Assembly: GCA_900765115.1 (NCBI GenBank)
Contig: CAAFQK010000044.1
Span: 1-10,885 of the forward strand
Direction: 5' to 3'
Source: an uncultured Collinsella sp.
Lineage (GTDB): Bacteria; Actinomycetota; Coriobacteriia; Coriobacteriales; Coriobacteriaceae
DNA: 10,885 nt
A program made the translations under genes and the position numbers. The notes below the pieces were generated by a model that saw only the letters and a list, made by a program, of their open reading frames with translations, ran no database searches and was not told the origin of the DNA. Below are positions 5,711-10,885 of the stretch, in pieces (the stretch's first letter is position 1; every line of letters begins with the position of its first letter).

Positions 5711-6454
5711 GGCACACGATTCCAGCGCTCCGCTAAACAGCTTCACCATCTGCACGCGCGTGCCGGCGCCGTCCGTACGACGAGCAACCTCCACGTTATC
5801 GACGAGCATACGCATAAGCTTGATACCACGGCCGCGTTCCTCGGATGCGACCGGCTCGCTCGTTTTATCGATAGAATAGCCGGCACCTCGATCAAGCACC
5901 TCAACCACAACGCGATCGCCATAGGCCTGAACCGTCAGGACGCACCCGATACCGCCCGCATGGTCATAGGCATTACCCAGCGCCTCCCCCGACGCCAATG
6001 CGACATCGTAGCGCTCGTCACGGCGCAACGGAAGCGATTCAAGGAGTTCGGCGATGCGATGTCGGTAGTATGGAAGATTCTCGATACCCTGACGGACCTC
6101 AACGCTCTTACTCCAGCGAGGCAGCTCCCCCACCGGAATGGCAGGAATTGACTCCCGTGCCGGCCCCACGACATGAAGGATATCGACAAGACGAGCAATC
6201 TCCAAAAAGCGAACAACTTCACCTGATGCATTGACGAGCGAAAGCAGGCCTTCTCGCCTCATAAGCTCACGAGCGCGCGTAAGCAGGAATGCCAAGCCCG
6301 TAGAATCGATAAAGCTAACAGCCTGACAGTTGATGACGACACGACGCACGCCGCGGCCAATCAAAGCATCCAACCGCCGACACAGCGCAGGCACCGTGGC
6401 GATGTCGATATCGCCTGGTGGCGTCAAAACCGCTATGTCATTCCACTCATTCAT
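5708..6454 (-). CDS. Fused STAS (anti-anti-sigma) and HATPase (anti-sigma kinase) protein
   Basis: About 248 residues that join two partner-switch proteins usually encoded separately. The N-terminal part (roughly the first 100 residues) is a SpoIIAA/RsbV-type STAS domain with the phosphorylation motif IDSTG; the Ser is residue 51 from this start. The C-terminal half is a SpoIIAB/RsbW-type GHKL ATPase: N-box GEALGNAYDHA, G1 box DRGAG, G2 box GRGIKLM. Expected chemistry is kinase phosphorylation of the STAS Ser, reversed by the phosphatase encoded just upstream. The start is uncertain: ATG at 6454 has GGGGA 11 bases upstream, while an in-frame TTG at 6472 would add six residues. The gene follows the phosphatase after about 80 bases on the same strand, so an operon is likely. 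The target sigma factor, if any, is not in the window. Confidence 0.88.
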   Translation of the reverse strand: MNEWNDIAVLTPPGDIDIATVPALCRRLDALIGRGVRRVVINCQAVSFIDSTGLAFLLTRARELMRREGLLSLVNASGEVVRFLEIARLVDILHVVGPARESIPAIPVGELPRWSKSVEVRQGIENLPYYRHRIAELLESLPLRRDERYDVALASGEALGNAYDHAGGIGCVLTVQAYGDRVVVEVLDRGAGYSIDKTSEPVASEERGRGIKLMRMLVDNVEVARRTDGAGTRVQMVKLFSGALESCA

Positions 6455-6535
6455 ACGACCATGGTTCCCCAAAAGTGCTCGCTCGATGCATACGCATCTG
6501 CAACCGCGCAGATTTTGCTCGTCAAACGTCGCGGC

Positions 6536-8881
6536 CTACGATCGACCCCGTAAAAACTCAAGGGAAACCAGCGCGATGTCATCGTCCAGCGCCGACTCGG
6601 TAAAGCGGTCAAGCTCGCCCAAGACCTTACCGCAGATTCCCGATACGCCCTCGCCCGATACCGATAGCAAAAGATCGCGCAGACGCTGTTCGCCAAAGAA
6701 CGCCCCCGTGCGGTCGCGTGCCTCAATCGTTCCATCGGTATACATAAACAGCATGTCACCAGGAGCGAACGTAAAGGCACCCGTCTCGTAGACCATGCTC
6801 TCAAAGGCACCGATTACGCCCGATTGGCATCCAAGCAGCTCAACCTCTCCCCCACGGGCCTCGCCGCCACCCAGCGGCATCGACTCTGGCCTGATGACCA
6901 TGGTCGGAGGATGGCCCGCCGAACAATACGTTGCGCGTCCGGCTTTAAGGTCAATCTTGGCGATAAAGGCCGTCACGAACGTCTCGACCCTCGAAAAGCC
7001 CATGAGCATGCTGTTAAGGGAGCGTGCCATGCGGGCCGGTCCAGCGCCCTCCCAGGCATATGCCGTCAGGGCCGTCTTGACGAGCGCGGACATCGATGCG
7101 GCCTCAATGCCTTTGCCAGACACATCACCCAGAATCATGACGGCGCAGTCGTCGGGAAGACGAATGAGCGTATAGAAATCGCCTCCGACCAACGCCGAAT
7201 TCGTGGCCGACAGGTACACCGAATCGGTTGCGATACCCGGAACATCCCCCAGGGAATTTCTCATGCCAATCTGGAGCGTCTGAGCGATATGGCGCTCCTC
7301 GCGCTTTTGAGATTCGCCTTCGTAGATCAGTTCAAAGTCATGCGCCAAGTGCACCAAGTAGTCATATTCAAGGTCATCAATCGGCTCTTGGCTACCATCA
7401 CGAAGCAGCAGCGCGCGCGTCGTCGGGCTCTTCGCAACAGAAGCAGGAACAATCGCGTCGTTACTGTGCTTGCCATCGCCCTCAGAGCGCGGGTGCCCCG
7501 CCTCGATGCCGGAGTCGACGTAGAGACCTTGACAAGGCAGACCATGCGCCCTAAGCCAGCCTCCCATAGGCATCGATTCGTCAACGCGAGTTATACGGAC
7601 GTGTTTAAGGTCCTCGGCACTCGTACCCCCCAAAACAGATGCCTCAAAGCCATCAGGGCCAGCCCCCAGACGTGCCGCTGGCGCCGTCGTGGAAAAGAAA
7701 AGCTTCTCGGGATCGTCCGGCAAAGCAACGCGACTGCCGCCTTCAAAATCTATGACGTAGGAATCCAGACTGGCGTCATACTCAACAGGGCAAAAATGGC
7801 AGTTGAGCATATTGCAGATCTCGGACGATACCGCCTGGGTAGCCGCGACGGAATCGTCTAGAAAGGTAAACAACTCATCACGTAAGACATTGAGCGAGCG
7901 GCCAAGCTCGGCCGTGCGACGAGAGCGAAGACTCGATGCCATGCCGACCAGTTGGATAGACAAGTAATCGCAAATGACCTCGAGTACATTAACGTCATAG
8001 GCGAGCGGTGCCTGGGGGCGTTTCCAACCAACTTCCAGCACGCCAAGGATCTGCGTACCGTAAAAAACGGGAAGACAGATCTCGCTGCGGTACGGAGGCA
8101 TATCCTGCACGCGCAACAGGTGCTTAGAACGATTGTCCAAGTCCATGAACATACCGGAGGCGGCCTTATCGCCCTCAAGGTCCTGTTGAATCGACAAGCG
8201 ACAGGCACGCGACTCACGAAGAACATACGTCGGAATGCCAGCGCCATACGGCAAAAACTCAGGCAGGTAGCTGTCGTACAGCTCCTTGGAAACACCGCGA
8301 AGTTTAAAACCGCCGCTCTCAGAAAAATAGATAGCGGCACCCGAAGCATCGAGCGTTCCTACAAGCTGGTTCAAAACAGTATCAAGCAGGCTGGGTAACT
8401 CATCGGAGCCCACAGTGCTCATAATGACCGAGAGCGTGCCAGAGAGACGCTTGTTCGCCACTCTAAGCTCCGATAACGCACGCTTGAGTTGACGGTCGTG
8501 AGAATACTGTTCTTCGATGCTATGGAGCGCCACCAGGACACGTGGCGCGCGGCGTCCAAAGATGCGTGGAGGCGTCACGGAGCCCGCACGAACCAAGACG
8601 GGGATAAAGGAGCCGTCACTCAGCTTGAGCATCAGTTCGTTCTCGGAGCCATCAGTTTCAAATGGCAGACGATGTTCCGTCGCACGTTCAAAAGCGGATG
8701 AGTACAGGACGTCTTTAACATCTCCACCGATGACGTCGGCGCGTTCCTCGCACATCAAACCAAGTAAGCGATTATTCACATGCAGAATGGTTCCGTCGAG
8801 CTCACAGATGATGACAGCATCGCTCGTGATCTCGACTAGTTGGGCAACGTCTGCCCACTCGTTGCGTTCAAGCGTTTCCAT
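6536..8881 (-). CDS. PAS/GAF-domain PP2C (SpoIIE/RsbU-type) serine phosphatase
   Basis: A soluble protein of about 781 residues. A PAS sensor (about 9-120) is followed by a coiled-coil linker (about 123-156), a GAF domain (about 160-312), a second less clear sensory region (about 335-510), a helical linker with EERHIAQTLQ, and a C-terminal SpoIIE-type PP2C domain (about 550-780). Metal-binding motifs are intact: GGDFY (Asp568), GDVSGKG (Asp586), AGHPP, YTDG (Asp716) and DDDIAL (766-768). Its likely substrate is the phosphorylated STAS domain encoded next. No membrane segments are seen, so the signal is cytoplasmic. I chose ATG at 8881, with GGTGGGG six bases upstream; a GTG at 8893 in the same frame lacks a binding site. 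Only about 30 bases separate it from the tRNA-Leu terminator. The sensed ligands are unknown. Confidence 0.9.
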   Translation of the reverse strand: METLERNEWADVAQLVEITSDAVIICELDGTILHVNNRLLGLMCEERADVIGGDVKDVLYSSAFERATEHRLPFETDGSENELMLKLSDGSFIPVLVRAGSVTPPRIFGRRAPRVLVALHSIEEQYSHDRQLKRALSELRVANKRLSGTLSVIMSTVGSDELPSLLDTVLNQLVGTLDASGAAIYFSESGGFKLRGVSKELYDSYLPEFLPYGAGIPTYVLRESRACRLSIQQDLEGDKAASGMFMDLDNRSKHLLRVQDMPPYRSEICLPVFYGTQILGVLEVGWKRPQAPLAYDVNVLEVICDYLSIQLVGMASSLRSRRTAELGRSLNVLRDELFTFLDDSVAATQAVSSEICNMLNCHFCPVEYDASLDSYVIDFEGGSRVALPDDPEKLFFSTTAPAARLGAGPDGFEASVLGGTSAEDLKHVRITRVDESMPMGGWLRAHGLPCQGLYVDSGIEAGHPRSEGDGKHSNDAIVPASVAKSPTTRALLLRDGSQEPIDDLEYDYLVHLAHDFELIYEGESQKREERHIAQTLQIGMRNSLGDVPGIATDSVYLSATNSALVGGDFYTLIRLPDDCAVMILGDVSGKGIEAASMSALVKTALTAYAWEGAGPARMARSLNSMLMGFSRVETFVTAFIAKIDLKAGRATYCSAGHPPTMVIRPESMPLGGGEARGGEVELLGCQSGVIGAFESMVYETGAFTFAPGDMLFMYTDGTIEARDRTGAFFGEQRLRDLLLSVSGEGVSGICGKVLGELDRFTESALDDDIALVSLEFLRGRS

Positions 8882-8907
8882 CGTGGACCCCACCGTCTAT
8901 CGGTAAC

Positions 8908-8929
8908 AAAAAAGCCTCCGAAGAGGCTT
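8908..8929 (-). terminator. Terminator after tRNA-Leu
   Basis: A 7-bp stem AAGCCTC/GAGGCTT (8912-8918, 8923-8929) is capped by a TTCG tetraloop (minus strand) and followed by a run of six T residues. It sits 11 bases past the tRNA-Leu CCA and only about 30 bases before the phosphatase start codon. Confidence 0.88.
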
Positions 8930-8940
8930 CTCAAATGCGA

Positions 8941-9030
8941 TGGTGTCGGAGGCGGGACTTGAACCCGCATGACCAAAAAGCGGTCACTAGCACCTCAAGC
9001 TAGCGCGTCTGCCAATTCCGCCACTCCGAC
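8941..9030 (-). tRNA. tRNA-Leu(GAG)
   Basis: A complete 90-base class II tRNA with encoded CCA. The acceptor stem is GTCGGAG/CTCCGAC. The anticodon stem CTAGC/GCTAG holds the loop TTGAGGT, giving anticodon GAG (codons CTC and CTT). The long variable arm TGACC/GGTCA is the leucine hallmark. Its promoter is about 50 bases upstream. Confidence 0.96.
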
Positions 9031-9087
9031 ATGCTATGTTGTTAATTCGCGGTCCGTTTTGTTGGACCCGCGCGTTCAACGAGGAAG

Positions 9088-9136
9088 ATAATAACCTATG
9101 ATTCGAGAACTGTGCAAGCACTTTTTTGAAAAAAGT
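9088..9136 (-). promoter_or_regulatory. tRNA-Leu promoter with palindromic upstream A/T element
   Basis: The -35 box TTGCAC (9112-9117) and the -10 box TATTAT (9088-9093, five of six matches) are 18 bases apart on the minus strand. Two bases upstream of -35 is ACTTTTTTGAAAAAAGT (9120-9136), a perfect 8+1+8 palindrome. The roughly 50-base leader before the tRNA contains a GCGGGTCC/GGACCGC hairpin (about 9050-9074) that may guide 5' processing. Confidence 0.68.
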
Positions 9137-9181
9137 TTACGAATTTGTAAATCCTTGATTATCAACTTTATCCGAACACCT

Positions 9182-9217
9182 CCCACATTCATCCGCACAT
9201 GTACGGATGAATGTGGG
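9182..9217. repeat. 36-bp perfect palindrome before the transposase gene
   Basis: CCCACATTCATCCG (9182-9195) and its exact complement (9204-9217) form a 14-bp stem around an 8-base loop that itself contains ACATGT. No T tract follows on either strand, so it is not an intrinsic terminator. It lies at the likely left end of the insertion sequence, about 50 bases before the transposase start. Confidence 0.8.
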
Positions 9218-9270
9218 AACCCGATACCCTGAGGGCCGGACCGGCCAGCCCCGGGAGATCGGAGGCCGGC

Positions 9271-10563
9271 ATGTCCGGAAAGAAGAATAGGGGCTCCGCG
9301 AGGCCGGTCCCGAGGGCCTACGGAAGGCTCACGAGGCACGAGCGGGACACGGTCCAGAGGATGCTGGAGCGCAGGGCGTCGTGCAGGGAGATCGCGAGGG
9401 AGCTGGGCAGGTCGCCCTCGACGGTGAGCGCCGAGGTGGCGTCGCACGGGTTCGTGACGGCGCCGAAGGCCAGGCGCGGCGAGCGCGTGGACGCCTCCGC
9501 CGACCTGTCGGCGGCCTGCCCGCGCCTGGCCGCGTGGCCGCGATGCTGCAACGGCTGCGGCCGGTACCGCGCGATCGGCTGCAAGCGCCGCCCCCACGTC
9601 TTCTACGAGGCCCGGGCCGCGCAGCTGTGCGCCGACTCGGTCCTCGTCTCGTCCAGGCGCGGGATAGACGCCGACGAGCCCGCCGCGGCGGCCAGGCTGG
9701 AGGCGATAAGGGACTGCCTGCGCCGGGGGCTGTCGCCCGAGCAGATGGCGGCGCGCAACGGCGGCCCGGTGGACCTGTCGCCGTCGACGATCTACCGCTG
9801 GGTCTCGGCGGGCTACGACGGCATGACCAACATGGAGCTCAGGCGCAAGGTCGGCTACAGGCCGAGGAAGCGCGCCGCCGGCCGGGCGGCCACGCGCCAC
9901 TCCGCCCGCAGGTCATATGCCGCGTTCCTCGCCCTCGGGGAGGACGCGTGCGCCGCGGCCTGGGAGATGGACACCGTCGAGGGCGCCCGGGAGGACTCCG
10001 CCTGCCTGCTCACGCTGCTGCACCGCCCCAGCAGGCTGCAGCTCGCGCTGCCGCTGGAGGAGAAGACCGCCGGGTGCGTCGCGGACGCCCTGGAGGGCGT
10101 CCGGGCCATCCTCGGCGCCGACGGGACGCGCCGCGTGTTCCGCGCCGTGCTCACCGACAACGGCGCCGAGTTCTCCGACGAGGGCGCCATCGCGGCGCTC
10201 ATCGGCGAGGGGCCGGGCGAGACGAGGCTGTTCTACTGCGACCCGCGCCGCAGCGACCAGAAGGGCGCCTGCGAGCGAAACCACGTCGAGATCAGGAAGC
10301 TGCTGCCCAAGGGCTCCGGACTCAGGTTCGACCGGCTCGCCCCGGCCGACCTGGCGCTCGCCATGTCGCACGTGAACTCCGAGCCCCGCGGCGCGCTCGG
10401 CTTCTCGACGCCCGCGCGCGCCTTCAGGGCGATGCTCGGGGAGGACGCGGCGGCGCTGCTGGACGCCTACGGCGTGGGGGACGTGCCGCTCGGCGACCTC
10501 GACCTGACGCCGGGGCTCATCGAGAGGGCGCGCGCCGAGAGGGGCGATGCCCCGCTGGCCTAG
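9271..10563 (+). CDS. IS30-family transposase
   Basis: A 430-residue DDE transposase that would cut and join the ends of its own element. Residues 20-57 form the IS30-type helix-turn-helix (EIARELGRSPSTVS, usually HTH_38). A Cys-rich insert follows, with Cys83, 92, 93, 96, 104 and 120, which may bind zinc. The RNase-H-like core has Asp234 (WEMDTVEG), Asp296 (LTDNGAEF) and Glu335 (KGACERNH), followed by the typical LLPKG. The start is ATG at 9271, with GGAGG five bases upstream. The frame is open further up to 9211, but that ATG lies in the palindrome at 9182-9217 without a binding site. The gene is intact and probably functional. Its strong GC bias leaves long shadow frames on both strands. 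Confidence 0.93.
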   Translation: MSGKKNRGSARPVPRAYGRLTRHERDTVQRMLERRASCREIARELGRSPSTVSAEVASHGFVTAPKARRGERVDASADLSAACPRLAAWPRCCNGCGRYRAIGCKRRPHVFYEARAAQLCADSVLVSSRRGIDADEPAAAARLEAIRDCLRRGLSPEQMAARNGGPVDLSPSTIYRWVSAGYDGMTNMELRRKVGYRPRKRAAGRAATRHSARRSYAAFLALGEDACAAAWEMDTVEGAREDSACLLTLLHRPSRLQLALPLEEKTAGCVADALEGVRAILGADGTRRVFRAVLTDNGAEFSDEGAIAALIGEGPGETRLFYCDPRRSDQKGACERNHVEIRKLLPKGSGLRFDRLAPADLALAMSHVNSEPRGALGFSTPARAFRAMLGEDAAALLDAYGVGDVPLGDLDLTPGLIERARAERGDAPLA

Positions 10564-10696
10564 CCTGGAAGAAAAACGGAATAGACGGACCGACCGTCCG
10601 GCTGAGTCTGGGAAGAGGTGCCGGGCGGCGGGCGGAGCATGGCCACCGGACCCATCGAAACACATCTCCACCGTTCCTTCAACTGGGAAAATGCCC

Positions 10697-10725
10697 CCCC
10701 CGGGTCCCGGATGGGACCTCGGGGG
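10697..10725. repeat. GC-rich hairpin downstream of the transposase
   Basis: CCCCCG and GGTCCC (10697-10708) pair with GGGACC and CGGGGG (10713-10725) around a GGAT loop with one bulged T, giving 12 pairs. No T tract follows on the plus strand. It may stop or protect the transposase message, or be part of the element's end. Confidence 0.55.
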
Positions 10726-10817
10726 CGTTCGACTAACTGCGGGAGCGTGCCGTCAGCTCAATGTGTTCGGCTGAGATCGGAAATCAACCTTTCTTTCTCG
10801 ACTGGCTTGTTTCTTGA

Positions 10818-10869
10818 CATTTTTTCAAAATATGCAGTGTTTTATGCGCGTTTTCTTTTGAAAAAATGC
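10818..10869. repeat. AT-rich inverted repeat at the right edge
   Basis: CATTTTTTCAAAA (10818-10830) and TTTTGAAAAAATG (10857-10869) are exact 13-bp inverted repeats separated by 26 bases. A TTGACA hexamer (10814-10819) overlaps the left arm, but no -10 box at normal spacing follows. This could be a control region for a gene beyond the window. Confidence 0.6.
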
Positions 10870-10885
10870 AGGTAGATTTGTTAGC

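Larger units (their letters stand above)
9172..10770 (+). mobile_element. IS30-family insertion sequence (boundaries approximate)
   Basis: A transposase gene sits in sequence visibly richer in G and C than its neighbours and on the opposite strand, which fits a recent arrival. I could not define long terminal inverted repeats. The outermost match is CCGAACAC (9172-9179) with GTGTTCGG (10763-10770), only 8 bp. An alternative right end is the TTCAACTGGGAAAATGC stretch at about 10678-10694. No target duplication is evident. The element is certain; its ends are not. Confidence 0.5.
10564..10885. other. Gene-free region after the transposase
   Basis: About 320 bases with no gene I can support. 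The first part is GC-rich like the transposase and has a small CGGAC/GTCCG hairpin (10586-10600) and the larger hairpin at 10697-10725. From about 10780 the sequence turns AT-rich, like the ordinary intergenic DNA of this window. That change in base content is a useful marker for the right edge of the insertion sequence. Confidence 0.4.

Noticed and set aside
8941..9210. tRNA-Leu as an integration site for the adjacent mobile element
   Set aside because: The element is an IS30 transposon, not a tyrosine-recombinase island, and no repeat of the tRNA 3' end is present.
9076..9900. 274-codon minus-strand frame
   Set aside because: Antisense of the transposase N-terminal part and the tRNA-Leu promoter; low-complexity composition.
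9381..10736. 451-codon plus-strand frame, very rich in Arg, Gly and Ala
   Set aside because: It is a frame-shifted shadow of the IS30 transposase, caused by very high GC content.
10814..10845. Promoter starting with TTGACA
   Set aside because: The -35 is perfect, but the only -10-like hexamer (TTTTAT) is 20 bases away, too far for a confident call.

Overview
The window looks like a chromosomal segment of a strictly anaerobic, fairly GC-rich actinobacterium. Gut Coriobacteriia, most likely Collinsella or a close relative, is my best guess. The basis is a class III (oxygen-sensitive) ribonucleotide reductase, actinobacterial-style GH13 and PP2C proteins, and an IS30-type transposase with a Cys-rich insert. 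The taxonomic call is an inference from protein character, not a database match.

Layout, left to right. Almost everything is on the minus strand. (1) nrdD, the anaerobic ribonucleoside-triphosphate reductase, occupies 111-2333, with a hairpin terminator beyond its 3' end. A long leader precedes it, and a near-consensus NrdR box lies at 2590-2605 beside a TTGACC promoter. (2) After about 300 bases without a gene comes a two-tRNA unit, Gly(GCC)-Val(GAC), at 2945-3098, ending in a strong terminator. (3) A lone GH13 alpha-glucosidase lies at 3231-4964. Between it and the next tRNAs is a very long hairpin element (5155-5254) that no gene explains. (4) A second tRNA unit, Gly-Cys-Gly (5301-5602), has its own terminator-like hairpin after every tRNA. 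(5) A two-gene signalling operon spans 5708-8881: a PAS/GAF-sensing PP2C (SpoIIE/RsbU-type) phosphatase followed by one protein that fuses an anti-anti-sigma STAS domain to an anti-sigma HATPase domain. (6) tRNA-Leu(GAG) lies just upstream of that operon, separated from it only by a terminator. (7) A high-GC IS30-family insertion sequence with its transposase on the plus strand fills 9.2-10.7 kb. An AT-rich inverted-repeat region ends the window.

How the parts relate. NrdD makes dNTPs without oxygen, and the NrdR site fits feedback repression by dATP/ATP status. The glucosidase would release glucose from short alpha-glucosides; no transporter or regulator is beside it. The phosphatase would dephosphorylate the STAS domain of its neighbour to switch the partner kinase/anti-sigma domain, but no sigma factor is present here, so the output is unknown. 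The three tRNA promoters share an A/T-rich near-palindrome at a fixed distance from a TTGC-type -35 box.
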